A program made the translations under genes and the position numbers. 60,173 nt of DNA from Gammaproteobacteria bacterium (GTDB lineage: Bacteria; Pseudomonadota; Gammaproteobacteria; Chromatiales; Chromatiaceae), in assembly GCA_011389885.1 (NCBI GenBank), contig JAABTK010000019.1, positions 1 through 60,173 on the forward strand, given 5' to 3'. Positions within the stretch are counted from its first letter, which is position 1. Each line of letters begins with the position of its first letter. Below are positions 25,584-37,229 of this stretch, piece after piece. The notes beneath the pieces are model-generated. The model ran no database searches, had not been told where the DNA came from, and saw only the letters and a list, made by a program, of their open reading frames with translations.

Positions 25584-25950
25584 ATCGGCCCCGGGTTGAT
25601 CCGAATGGGCGAGAAACCTCACACTCAAACATCTAGTCAGGAGGAAAAATTTCTCCACGGGATGGAGCCGCCGCCTACCGCCGGAAGCGGCTCGTGATGA
25701 CGCCCAGCGCCCGATCAACCGTCTATTCTCTGACATTTTTTCGGAACGCGGAACCCACCGCTCACAACTCACCATTCACCATTCACCACTCACCATTCAC
25801 AACTCACCATTCACCACTCACCATTCACAACTCACCATTCACCACTCACCATTCACAACTCACCATTCACAACTCACCATTCACAACTCACCATTCACCA
25901 CTCACCATTCACCACTCACCATTCACCACTCACCATTCACCACTCACCAT
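25584..25950. other. Convergent gap dominated by a 15-bp tandem repeat
   Basis: After the receptor come about 170 unique bases with a GAGCCGC/GCGGCTC hairpin near 25664-25692, which is not followed by a T-run. The remainder is the ACTCACCATTCACCA repeat. No gene supported. Confidence 0.7.
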
Positions 25951-25958
25951 TCACAATC
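25761..25958. repeat. 15-bp tandem repeat ACTCACCATTCACCA, about 13 copies
   Basis: Units alternate ACTCACCATTCACCA and ACTCACCATTCACAA with near-perfect 15-bp phasing. The stop codon of pbpC (25951-25953) lies in the last unit. Strand asymmetry is extreme: almost no G on the + strand for 200 bp, unlike all surrounding DNA. Confidence 0.95.
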
Positions 25959-28329
25959 CACCACCGGGGTCCGGGGCCGCCGCGGGCGACTCCACCCGAA
26001 TCTCCACCTGGTCCAGGCGGCCGGCGTCGTCCACCACCGAAATCCGCACCGCTCCGGGTTGCTCCAGCGGATGGGGCGCGCTGGCCCCCGGTTCCAGGGA
26101 GTAGCGATGCGCGCCGTCGATGTACCAATGCAGCCGCCCGCTGCCGCCCGCGGCCTGCAAGTGGATGCTGGGCGGCTCATCGCCGATGGCGGCATACACG
26201 CTGCCGGAGCGGATGCCGATAATCTGCGGCGGGGCGGCGAGGGCGGCGGCGTCATCGCCGGTGCAGCGCGGATCCAGGTCCGGGATTTGGCCCGCCCGCC
26301 GCAGGCCCGCCGGCAACCAGGGCTCCAGCTCTTGCGGCCAAAGGGCCAGGGTGCGGGGCTGAGCTGGGCCGCCGTCGCAGTTGGGGGTGAGCCGCAGGCC
26401 GCTATCCGCCGCCACCTGAATCGCGGGGCTTAGGTCGCGCCACTGGGCGTCCGCGGCCTCGATCCAGGTGGGCGGGATTTGCTGGTCGAGGATCCAGGCC
26501 AAGTGCCGGCGGTGGCACTGAGCGGCGTCTTGCGCGCCTTCGGCGATGCCCAGCGGCCAACAGATCGGGCCTTGGGTCACGCTGGGGGGCGGTCGGGGCA
26601 GGGCAGGGCGGTCCTCGCCCAGGTAATCGGCCACCGCGAACAACAGCGGGGCCGCGGTGGCGCGGCCGTGCTGGCCCTGCACCGGGGCGCCGTCGGGTCG
26701 CCCCGCCCACACGCCGATGGTGTAGCGCGCGCCCACGCCGATGGCCCAGGCGTCGCGAAAACCATAGCTGGTGCCGCTCTTCCAGGCCAATCCCGGGGCG
26801 CGCGCGGCGGCGCTGCGCCGAATCTCGTGCGGCCCCGGGATGTCGGCGAGGAGGCGGCGCACGATCCAGGCCGCGCCCGGAGACAACAGAAACCGACCGG
26901 GCGCGACGGGTTGTTCCCGAATCAGCCGCAAGGGCTGGGATTGGCCTTGATGACTGAAGGCCAAATAGGCGCGGGTGAGCTGCTCTAGGCTGGTGCCGGC
27001 GCCGCCCAGGATGTTGGCCAGATTGGGCTCGCCGTCGCCCGGGATTGCAAGTGTCAGGCCGCTGCCGGCGAGCCGCGAATGGAAACGCCCCGGGCCGAAG
27101 CGCTCCAGCAGATTCACCGCGGGCACATTGAGCGAGCGTTGCAGCGCCGCCGCGGCCGAAACCGGGCCGTTGAAGCCGGCGCTGAAGTTGCCGGGGCGGT
27201 AGTCGCTGCGCCGCCGCGGGGCGTCCGCGAGCAGGGAGTGGGAATGGATCAGCCCGGCGTCCAGGGCCATGCCGTAGAGGAACGGCTTTAGGGTGGAGCC
27301 CGGCGAGCGCCCGGCGGTGATCATGTCCACATGGCCGAAGCGTGCGGAGTCGAGGAAATCCGCCGAGCCCAAATAGGCCCGCACCGCGGCGTCGGCGTTC
27401 TCCACCACCAGCACCGCCGCCGAGACGCCCGCGGGGAACTCGCGAATCCGCCCCCGCAGCCAGTCCTCCAAGGCCGCCTGCAAGGGGCCGTCGAGGGTGG
27501 TGCGGATCAGCGCCGCGGGGCGTTCGGAGACCAACCGTCGGGCCAGCAGCGGGGCCTTTAGCGGCGGGTCTGGGGCGTGGGCATAGACGGTTTCCAACTG
27601 TGCGTCCGCGGCCCGCTCGCGGCCCCATACGCCGAACTTGACCAGCCGCCGCAGGACCTTGTCGCGCGCCCGTTGCGCGGCCGCCGGGTGCAGGTCCGGG
27701 CGCAGGCGCGTGGGGGCCTGCGGCAGCACCGCCAACAAGGCCGCCTCGGCATGGGTGAGGTCCAGCGCCGATTTGCCCAAATAGCTGTGGGCCGCGGCCT
27801 GCACGCCCTCCAAGGTGCCGCCAAAGGGCGCCAGATTCAAATACAGCCCCAGGATTTGATCCTTGTCCAGGCGCCATTCCAGTTGCAGCGCGCGCAGCAT
27901 TTGATACAGCTTGCCGGGGATGTCGCGGCCGTGGGGATGCAGCAACCGCGCCACCTGCATGGTCAGGGTCGAGCCGCCGGAGATGATGCGTCCGCCGCGC
28001 AGGTTTTGCACCGCGGCGCGCATTAGGGATAAGGGGTTGATGCCGGGGTGGCGGCGGAACCAGCGGTCCTCGTAATTCAGCAAGGCCTCAAGATAGCGCG
28101 GCGAGACTTGCTCAATGGTGGTGGGGTAGCGCCAAATCCCGGCGGCGTCCGGAAAGGCCCGCAGCGGTTCGCCGTGGCGGTCGGTGACCACTCGGGCAAA
28201 GGTCTCGGCATGGGCGGGCAGGGCCGGCGGATACAGGCGGTCCAGGCCCCACAGCACCCCGAGCCCGAGCAGCGCCGCGGCGGCGAGCCAACGGATGGGC
28301 TTAAAACGGGCAGGCAGTCGTAGCAACAC
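25951..28329 (-). CDS. pbpC: Penicillin-binding protein 1C
   Basis: A 792-residue bifunctional peptidoglycan synthase. One N-terminal membrane anchor (about residues 13-32); a glycosyltransferase domain with EDRWFRRHPGIN (catalytic Glu) and GGSTLTMQVARLL; a transpeptidase domain with SPGSTLKPFLYG (nucleophile Ser near 340), SLN, and KSGTSYGFRD. The C-terminal BiPBP_C domain (about 690-785) is characteristic of PBP1C. PbpC partners the alpha-2-macroglobulin encoded upstream; together they are thought to deal with envelope breach. The last codon sits in the simple repeat. Confidence 0.96.
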   Translation of the reverse strand: MLLRLPARFKPIRWLAAAALLGLGVLWGLDRLYPPALPAHAETFARVVTDRHGEPLRAFPDAAGIWRYPTTIEQVSPRYLEALLNYEDRWFRRHPGINPLSLMRAAVQNLRGGRIISGGSTLTMQVARLLHPHGRDIPGKLYQMLRALQLEWRLDKDQILGLYLNLAPFGGTLEGVQAAAHSYLGKSALDLTHAEAALLAVLPQAPTRLRPDLHPAAAQRARDKVLRRLVKFGVWGRERAADAQLETVYAHAPDPPLKAPLLARRLVSERPAALIRTTLDGPLQAALEDWLRGRIREFPAGVSAAVLVVENADAAVRAYLGSADFLDSARFGHVDMITAGRSPGSTLKPFLYGMALDAGLIHSHSLLADAPRRRSDYRPGNFSAGFNGPVSAAAALQRSLNVPAVNLLERFGPGRFHSRLAGSGLTLAIPGDGEPNLANILGGAGTSLEQLTRAYLAFSHQGQSQPLRLIREQPVAPGRFLLSPGAAWIVRRLLADIPGPHEIRRSAAARAPGLAWKSGTSYGFRDAWAIGVGARYTIGVWAGRPDGAPVQGQHGRATAAPLLFAVADYLGEDRPALPRPPPSVTQGPICWPLGIAEGAQDAAQCHRRHLAWILDQQIPPTWIEAADAQWRDLSPAIQVAADSGLRLTPNCDGGPAQPRTLALWPQELEPWLPAGLRRAGQIPDLDPRCTGDDAAALAAPPQIIGIRSGSVYAAIGDEPPSIHLQAAGGSGRLHWYIDGAHRYSLEPGASAPHPLEQPGAVRISVVDDAGRLDQVEIRVESPAAAPDPGGGL

Positions 28330-28607
28330 AGCGGGTTAGGGGCCTTTCACGCGGATTCTATCACGGCAAACGGTCATCTCCGGCTGTGGGAGCGGCTTGC
28401 AGCCGCGATCGGCCGCGCCAGCGGCTTGGCCCGGGCGTTGGCGCCGGATCAGAGGCCGTCATCGCGGATGCAATCCGCTCCCACGGTCATGCTCGTTCCC
28501 GAGCTGGAGCGTGGCGGCCTGCGGCGCCAAAAATGCCTCCGCGCCCGCTGCGCCCCTGCGCCCTCTGCGCCTCTGCGTTCCTCTGCGCCCGCTGCGTTCC
28601 TGAAGGC
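28330..28607. repeat. REP copy plus GCAGAGG-family copy between alpha-2-macroglobulin and pbpC
   Basis: A REP/BIME element at 28386-28484, inverted relative to the copy at 3223, followed by a GCGCCCTCTGCGCCTCTGCG run at about 28548-28602. These separate two genes usually found adjacent in an operon. Confidence 0.85.
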
Positions 28608-31600
28608 CTAAGGCTGCACCACTTTCACCTCGGCCGGGGCCTTGCCCACGGCGCGAATCTGCGGCCGATACATGGATTCCACCAGGGTCGGCGGTACGCT
28701 GTAGGTCCCGGGGGTTACCGCGCGCATCAAATAGAACAGGTGAGTGCGGCCGTGTTCGGGCAGATCCAGCGCCGCCACATAGCGGTCGTCGCGGTAGCCC
28801 GCGTATTGGATCTTTCGCTCCCGAGTCAATTCCTCCGGCGCCTGGCCCTCGATGCGCAGGTCGTCGATTTTGATCGCATGTTCCAGGTTCTGGTTTTCCA
28901 GCTCGAAGCCGGCGGGCAGCAGGTCCGCCACCAGCGCATCAGGCACGCGCTGTTCGGCCGTGAGGCCCAGATGCACCAGCACCAGGTCGCCCACCGCGGC
29001 CTGTTCCAAGGCCAGGGGCTCGCCCTCCGGACTGTAATAGCTGCGTTTCACCGTGATGCCCTGCGCCGAGGGGGCGGGCGGTCCCTCGGCATAGCCGTTG
29101 ATGGTCAGGACCGTAAATAGCGGGACCTCAGAGGCGTTGTGCAGCCGCAGCCCCTGGGCGAGCGCCGCGGCTGGGGGTTGGCTGTGATGGCGGCCGGGGC
29201 CTTTCAGGGCCTGGCGGCGCTCGCCGAGCGCCAATTCCGCCGCCCAGGGCGCGCCGCGGGCGCCCTCCAGGCTCAGGCCGGCCATAAACAGCGCGTTCCG
29301 CTCCTGGGTGCTGAGCCAGCGCTGTCCCTTCAGTTCGTCGGCCAGGGTGAAGCTTAGCCCCAGCGCCCGCTCCGGCATGATCCCTTGTTCCAGCAGCAGC
29401 CGGATTTGCAGCGCCAGGTCGCGCACCACGCTGCCGTAGTCGCCGTAGTAGCCATCGCGTTCGCGCGGGCGGTCGAGACCCTCGCGAATGGCCTGCAGGC
29501 CGCGCTTTTGGTCGCCCTGATTGAGCAGCGCGATCCCGAGCTGGACCAGCGGCAGCCCGGTCTTGGCCTGGCCCCGCTCTTGTTCGAAGAGGGTGCGCAG
29601 CTCGCCGAGGTGGGCCTGCTTGGTGCGCGAGAGCACATAGCCGGCGTAGGCCTTGTAGGCGAAGGTGTAGTGATCCGGGGCGTCGCTCCAGCGTTCTTGG
29701 AAGAAGCTGCCGCGGCGTTGCAGGTATTCGCGCAGGCGGTTCATGGCGCTGTCGAGCAGGCCGTCGGGGACCGCCAGGCCCTGCGCGCGGGCGCTCAGCA
29801 GGAAGTCGGCCGCAAAGGCGGTGAGCCAGTGCTCTTCATCGGAGTCGTCATCCCACAGCCCGAAACCGCCGTTGTAGAGTTGCAGCGTGGCCAGGCGCGC
29901 CAGGCCCTGTTGCAGCATCTTTTCGCGTTTCTCGGCGGCCAGCGGCGGCAGGCCGAGGCGTTGCAGATTGCGGTTGTCGGCCAGTGCCAGCGGGAACAAG
30001 CGGCTGACGGTCTGCTCCAAACAGCCGTAAGGGTATTGCAGCAGGTTTTCCAATTGGGTGGAGAGGTCCAGGTCGGCGCGATCCGACAGCGTAAGCCGGG
30101 TCTGCACGGTGGGGCCGAGCAGGCCTTGCAGCAGCCCGCTTTCGGCCTCAAAGGCCTCGCCCGGGGGGATCACCGCGCGCTGTTGGCGCAATAGCGCCGG
30201 GTAGGCCGGGCGCAGGCCCAGCTTCCAACTGCGATGCACCGGCTCGATGCCCGCTCCGCTTAGGTGCAGGGTGAGTTCGGCCTGACCGGAAAAGCCGCTG
30301 GCGCGCAGCGGGAAGGCCAGCGCGGCCCGCTCGCCGACCCCCAGGCGCAGACTGCGGTCGGGTCGCTCCAGCTCCAGCGGCCCGGAGGCGGTGAGTTGCA
30401 CGCTGAGTTCCTGATTGTCGCCGCTGAGGTTGTTCAGGTCGAGGGTGGCGCGGGCGCGGTCGCCATAGGCCAGGAAGCGCGGCAGGGCGATTTCACTGAC
30501 CACGGGCGCGGCCACCGTGACCTCGCGCTCGGCGCTGCCGAAGCGCTCGGCCGAGAAGCCGACGGCCATCAGCCGCAGGCGGCCGTTGAAGTAGGGCAGG
30601 TCGAGTTCCACCCGGGCCTCGCCGTCGCTGTCGAAGCCCAGCGGACCGGTGAACAGGGACACGATCTGCACCTCGGACTTGGGGGCCTCGCCGCCGCGGC
30701 TGAGGTCGCTATCGCCGCCGAAGCGGATGCGCGCCTGGTCGGCGTCGGACACCTCAATCAGCTTGTGATACAGGTCGCGGGCCTGAACGCCATAGCTGCG
30801 GCGGCCGAAGAAATGCTCGAACGGGTCCGGGGTCTCGAAGCCGGTGATGTTGAGCACGCCCACGTCCACCGCCGCCAGGGTCACCTGCACCGGCCCCGCG
30901 GGCGGGGTGTCGAGCTTGACGGTCACCGCCAGGGGTTGATTGGGGCGGGCGGTTTCCGGGGCCTGGAGGTCCAGGGTCAGCCGCCGGGGTTCGCGCTCCA
31001 GCGGCAGGTGGATCAGGCCCAGGCTGCGCTTAGGCGTCACCGGCGTGTTTTCGGCATCACCCGGGCGCAGCACCAGGGCGCTGATATAGAGGTCGTGGCG
31101 GTCCCAGGACGGGTCCACCGGGATCTCCACCGTGGCCCCCGCTGCGGGGACATGCAGGTGATGGCTCCACAAGGGTCGCTCGCCCTCGACCAGGATTAAG
31201 GCCTCGCCAGCCTCCGGCGGGATCACCCGCAGTTGCGCGGTGTCGCCCCCGCGGTAGGCCCCTTGATCCAGCGCCAGCTTGACCACGTCGGGCCTGGCCC
31301 CGCTGCGAGATTGCGCCTGCTGCCAGTCGGCGTACCAATCCGCGCCCGCGAAAAAGCGCAAACTCGACAGCAATCCGGCCTCGGGGTCGCGCACCTCCAG
31401 CCGATAGCGTCCCCAGTCCACCGCGTAGGACACCCGGGTCGGGGCCTCGGCGTTCAGGTCCAGGGTCTCGCTGAGCACCGGGAATTCCTTTTCGGTGTAT
31501 TCGTAGTGCCAGCCATCGTGATCGTCATGCACCCAAAAGAACTGCCGGTCTTCCCGAATCAGGGTGACCTGAATGTTGTCGGCGGCCGCCAGCCGGCCAT

Positions 31601-33443
31601 CCGCCCCGGCCTTCACCAGTTGAAAGCCCGCCTGGCCGCCCTCGGGCGGGTTTTGGTCGCCGAAATCGGCGCGAATGCCCAGCTGGGGTCCGCCCGGCCA
31701 GATCAGGGCGGGATAGCTGCGGGTCACCGGCCGGCCGCCGGACTCGAACAGACTGGCGATCACCTTCACCTTCAGCGGCGAGGCGGCCTCGGCCCAGGCG
31801 GAGGGGATTTCGAGGGTCGCGCGGCCCGCATCGTCCAGCCACAGGGCCTCGGTCTCGAATTGCTGCGCAAGCCCCGACTCCGCCGCGTTGCCGAACTCGA
31901 ATCCCTTGAGTTCGGGCACGGCCTGGCGCCAGGGGGCGACATGCACCCGGGCCTCCAGCCGGTTGCCGGCCGCCGGGGCGCCGTACAGATAAGCGCCCTG
32001 CACCGGGATTTCCAAGGTCTGATCCGGGGCCGCCAGCAGGCGCTCCCGACCCTCCGGCCCCAGGATCAATTCCATGCGCTCAGGCAGAAAATCCTCCACC
32101 AGGAACTCATAGGTCACCGGCTTCTTCAGCACCCCGCCGAGTTGCAGCGACCAGCGGCCGGTGGCGGCGTTCTCGGGCAGTTCGTAACTGCGGCCGTAAT
32201 AGCCCTGCTCGCCGGGATGCCATTTGAATTCATGCACCACCGTGCCGTCGGGCTGCATAATCTTAGCCGGCAACACCGGGGCATGCGCGCCGCGGCCGTC
32301 GCCGTCGCGCAGCAGGGCGCTGAACTGCACCGTCTCGCCCGGGCGATAGAGGTCGCGCGGACCATAGACGAACACCTCCACCGGCAGTTGGGGCCGGCGG
32401 CCGAGGTCGAAGTCGTTCAGATCCAACGCCGGGCGTTTGAGTTCGATGAGCGCGATATGCGGCTCGTTCAAGGCCACCAACAACTGCGCATCCGCAGCGG
32501 GATCCATGAAGGTTCCCACCCCTTCGGGCGAGGTGCGGGCACGCCGGTTCACCTGGCCCTTGCTGGTGATTAGGCCCAGCTCGACGCCGGCCAGGGGCTT
32601 GCCCGTCTTCAGCGAGGCGGCATGCACGTCCAGCCGGTTGTCGTAAAATCGGGCGTGCAGGCCGAGGTCGGTGACGGTGAACCAGGTGACCTGCTTGTCA
32701 TCGTAGGCGCCGGGCTCGCGCATCACCGCCAGGTACAGCCCCGGGGCCTGCACCGCCGGGATGTCCTCCACCGCCAGGGTGCGGCGGGTGCGGGTGTTCT
32801 CGGGCGGATCGAGGTCGAAGCGCCCGCTGTAGGCCAGATCCGTCAACTCGATGACTTGATTCAGGTACCAGTCGCTGCGGCGGGCGTCATCGATTTTGCT
32901 GAAGAACTCGATAAAATGCTCGGGCCGCACACGAAAGAAATCCACATCCGCCGCCGCGATGTTCACCGCGACCACCGGCAGGCCGTTGCTCAGGCCCGCG
33001 GGCAGAAAGGCCCCATCGGTGTCGAAGCTCAGCAGCGGCTCTAAGTCGCGGGTTTCAATCTGGAAATTGCGGGTGTCGCCCAAGCGCGCCCCGTTCGCCG
33101 CGGTGAGGCCGCCGTACACCGTCACCTCGTAGCTGCGATCGGGCTGGGTGTGCGGGAACCACAGCACGCTGTGGGAGGGGTCCAGGATCCAGGCCCCATC
33201 GACGGCCGCGCCGCCTTTTTCGTACACGCTCAGGAAGGGCTGGAAATCCGTCGCCGGATCCAGCGGCGCCGACAGGGTCACGGCGATGCTGTTGCGGCCC
33301 TCGCGCGCGCGCTCTGAGACATCCAAAATGCGCAGTTGCGGCTGGCCGAAAGCCGGACCCTCGGCCGCCGAGGCCGCCGCAGGCATCAACAAAAGCAGCG
33401 CCAAGGTCTGCACCAAAATGGACAATAAGCTAATCTTGCGCAT
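28608..33443 (-). CDS. Bacterial alpha-2-macroglobulin (YfhM-like)
   Basis: A 1611-residue periplasmic protease trap. The signal peptide (MRKISLLSILVQTLALLLLMPAAASA, split: MRKISLLSILVQ and TLALLLLMPAAASA) has no lipobox Cys; E. coli YfhM is a lipoprotein, so anchoring differs here. MG domains fill the N-terminal 1100 residues, and the thioester motif GCLEQ lies near residue 1138. The alpha-alpha toroid follows (LYNGGFGLWDDD, SFFQERWSDAPDHYTFAYKAY split as SFFQERWSDAP and DHYTFAYKAY), then the C-terminal receptor-like domain. The thioester crosslinks attacking proteases. It is encoded upstream of pbpC on the same strand, 278 bp apart. Confidence 0.96.
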   Translation of the reverse strand: MRKISLLSILVQTLALLLLMPAAASAAEGPAFGQPQLRILDVSERAREGRNSIAVTLSAPLDPATDFQPFLSVYEKGGAAVDGAWILDPSHSVLWFPHTQPDRSYEVTVYGGLTAANGARLGDTRNFQIETRDLEPLLSFDTDGAFLPAGLSNGLPVVAVNIAAADVDFFRVRPEHFIEFFSKIDDARRSDWYLNQVIELTDLAYSGRFDLDPPENTRTRRTLAVEDIPAVQAPGLYLAVMREPGAYDDKQVTWFTVTDLGLHARFYDNRLDVHAASLKTGKPLAGVELGLITSKGQVNRRARTSPEGVGTFMDPAADAQLLVALNEPHIALIELKRPALDLNDFDLGRRPQLPVEVFVYGPRDLYRPGETVQFSALLRDGDGRGAHAPVLPAKIMQPDGTVVHEFKWHPGEQGYYGRSYELPENAATGRWSLQLGGVLKKPVTYEFLVEDFLPERMELILGPEGRERLLAAPDQTLEIPVQGAYLYGAPAAGNRLEARVHVAPWRQAVPELKGFEFGNAAESGLAQQFETEALWLDDAGRATLEIPSAWAEAASPLKVKVIASLFESGGRPVTRSYPALIWPGGPQLGIRADFGDQNPPEGGQAGFQLVKAGADGRLAAADNIQVTLIREDRQFFWVHDDHDGWHYEYTEKEFPVLSETLDLNAEAPTRVSYAVDWGRYRLEVRDPEAGLLSSLRFFAGADWYADWQQAQSRSGARPDVVKLALDQGAYRGGDTAQLRVIPPEAGEALILVEGERPLWSHHLHVPAAGATVEIPVDPSWDRHDLYISALVLRPGDAENTPVTPKRSLGLIHLPLEREPRRLTLDLQAPETARPNQPLAVTVKLDTPPAGPVQVTLAAVDVGVLNITGFETPDPFEHFFGRRSYGVQARDLYHKLIEVSDADQARIRFGGDSDLSRGGEAPKSEVQIVSLFTGPLGFDSDGEARVELDLPYFNGRLRLMAVGFSAERFGSAEREVTVAAPVVSEIALPRFLAYGDRARATLDLNNLSGDNQELSVQLTASGPLELERPDRSLRLGVGERAALAFPLRASGFSGQAELTLHLSGAGIEPVHRSWKLGLRPAYPALLRQQRAVIPPGEAFEAESGLLQGLLGPTVQTRLTLSDRADLDLSTQLENLLQYPYGCLEQTVSRLFPLALADNRNLQRLGLPPLAAEKREKMLQQGLARLATLQLYNGGFGLWDDDSDEEHWLTAFAADFLLSARAQGLAVPDGLLDSAMNRLREYLQRRGSFFQERWSDAPDHYTFAYKAYAGYVLSRTKQAHLGELRTLFEQERGQAKTGLPLVQLGIALLNQGDQKRGLQAIREGLDRPRERDGYYGDYGSVVRDLALQIRLLLEQGIMPERALGLSFTLADELKGQRWLSTQERNALFMAGLSLEGARGAPWAAELALGERRQALKGPGRHHSQPPAAALAQGLRLHNASEVPLFTVLTINGYAEGPPAPSAQGITVKRSYYSPEGEPLALEQAAVGDLVLVHLGLTAEQRVPDALVADLLPAGFELENQNLEHAIKIDDLRIEGQAPEELTRERKIQYAGYRDDRYVAALDLPEHGRTHLFYLMRAVTPGTYSVPPTLVESMYRPQIRAVGKAPAEVKVVQP

Positions 33444-33924
33444 GCGAGGTTCCTAGTTGGGTTGGATACGCTACCAACGATAGCCTAAAATGCTGGCGAT
33501 TTCATGGAGGAAATCGGCCGAATGCCGACCTGGACCGAATTTTTGTACACCCTGCGCGTAGATAGCGGCTGTTAGGAACGCAGAGAACGCAGCCGACCGC
33601 ACAGCGCGCCGAGGCGTTTTGGGTCCGCTGGTTCACAAGCTCCAGCTTGGGAACCCACGTCTTGGCAGCTCTAGCTGCCCGAACGGACAGCAAGTTGGAG
33701 CTTGCAAGACCGGCATTCGCAAGGAGGCCTTGGGAGCGAGCATAAACGCCGCGCTGCGCCCTCCGCGGTGCTTCGCGCGCTCTGCGTTTCGAGAGCGCCG
33801 GGGTTGTTTCCGATCCTTGTGCGCAGCTGCACTAGGCCCGCAACGCCATCAATTTTTAACATTTTTGTGCGATACTTCGCGGCCATTTCGAGCGCCAACC
33901 ATCCTGGAACCCTCAAGCCTGACT
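33444..33924. other. Repeat-filled gap upstream of glgP
   Basis: No gene supported. A GCAGAGAACGCAG copy lies near 33571-33606, and a nested-palindrome element at 33633-33707 (AAGCTCCAGCTT, GCAGCTCTAGCTGC, then AAGTTGGAGCTTG), with a related inverted copy at about 50545-50633. A partial composite follows at 33766-33833. The final 90 bp are AT-richer and should carry the glgP promoter; GATACT at 33871-33876 is a possible -10. Confidence 0.65.
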
Positions 33925-36408
<2,484 letters not shown>

Positions 36409-37229
36409 TCACGGAAACCGCGCCGTTTAGGAACACAGAGGCCGCAGAAGACCGCAGAGGGCGCGCAGGGTGGGCAAAGGCGCTCTCCCGGTCTTTATTA
36501 TCGTTCCCACGGCTCCGGCATGGGAATCATGCGCGCTGGAGCGTGGGGACGAGGGAGTAACGGAAACAACCGTGGGAGCGGATTGCATCCGCGATAACGG
36601 CCTTTGATCCGGCGCAAACGCCTGGGCCAAGCCGCTGGCGCGGCTGGTCGCGGTTGCAAACCGCTCCCACAAGAGCGGGGGAATCATGCGCGCTGGAGCG
36701 TGGGGACGAGGGAGTAACGGAAACAACCGTGGGAGCGGATTGCATCCGCGATGACGGCCTTTGATCCGGCGCAAACGCCTGGGCCAAGCCGCCGGCGCGG
36801 CTGATCGCGGTTGCAAACCGCTCCCACAAGAGCGGGGGAATCATGCGCGCTGGAGCGTGGGGACGAGGGAGGTAACGGAAACAACCGTGGGAGCGGATTG
36901 CATCCGCGATGACGGCCTTTGATCCGGCGCAAACGCCTGGGCCAAGCCGCCGGCGCGGCTGATCGCGGTTGCAAACCGCTCCCACAAGAGCGGGGGAATC
37001 ATGCGCGCTGGAGCGTGGGGACGAGGGAGGTAACGGAAACAACCGTGGGAGCGGATTGCATCCGCGATGACGGCCTTTGATCCGGCGCAAACGCCTGGGT
37101 TAAGCCGCCGGCGCGGCTGATCGCGGTTGCAAACCGCTCCCACAAGAGCGGGATTGATTGATTCGTTTTTTTCGCTACTTGGGCGCGGCTCTACTAGGCC
37201 CTATGATGCGTCTCTTTGCGCGGGCCGGT
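36409..37229. other. Intergenic region containing tandem REP array
   Basis: A GCAGAAGACCGCAGAGGGCG copy at about 36429-36466, then four tandem units described separately, then a short stretch (TCGCTACTTGGGCGCGGCTC) resembling the end of the copy at 3340-3370. No gene supported; the open frames across it are repeat artefacts. Confidence 0.85.
36525..37153 (+). repeat. Four tandem 157-158-bp units, each containing a REP/BIME
   Basis: Units begin with AATCATGCGCGCTGGAGCG at 36525, 36682, 36839 and 36997 (periods 157, 157 and 158; the extra base is a G in GGGAGGTAACGG of units 3 and 4). Each contains one REP/BIME (36572-36670, 36729-36827, 36887-36985, 37045-37143). Units differ by only a few bases, so the amplification is recent. 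The single copy at 3186-3320 shares the same leading GGGGACGAGG sequence and so represents the unamplified unit. Confidence 0.95.

Noticed and set aside
25660-25700. Possible riboswitch or RNA motif (GGAGCCGCC...GCGGCTC)
   Set aside because: Only a simple hairpin after the TonB receptor, with no conserved riboswitch core; at most a weak transcript-end structure.
25694-26104. 136-residue frame over the ACTCACC repeat
   Set aside because: Low-complexity HHSPFTT peptide from a 15-bp repeat; lies between convergent genes without a ribosome site.
26402-27877. 491-residue overlapping frame in pbpC
   Set aside because: An alternative frame of pbpC, Arg/Gly/Pro-rich, no domain.
36427-37143. Several reverse-strand frames of 96-187 residues with repeated RIKGRHRGCNPLPR
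   Set aside because: Translations of the tandem REP units, not proteins.
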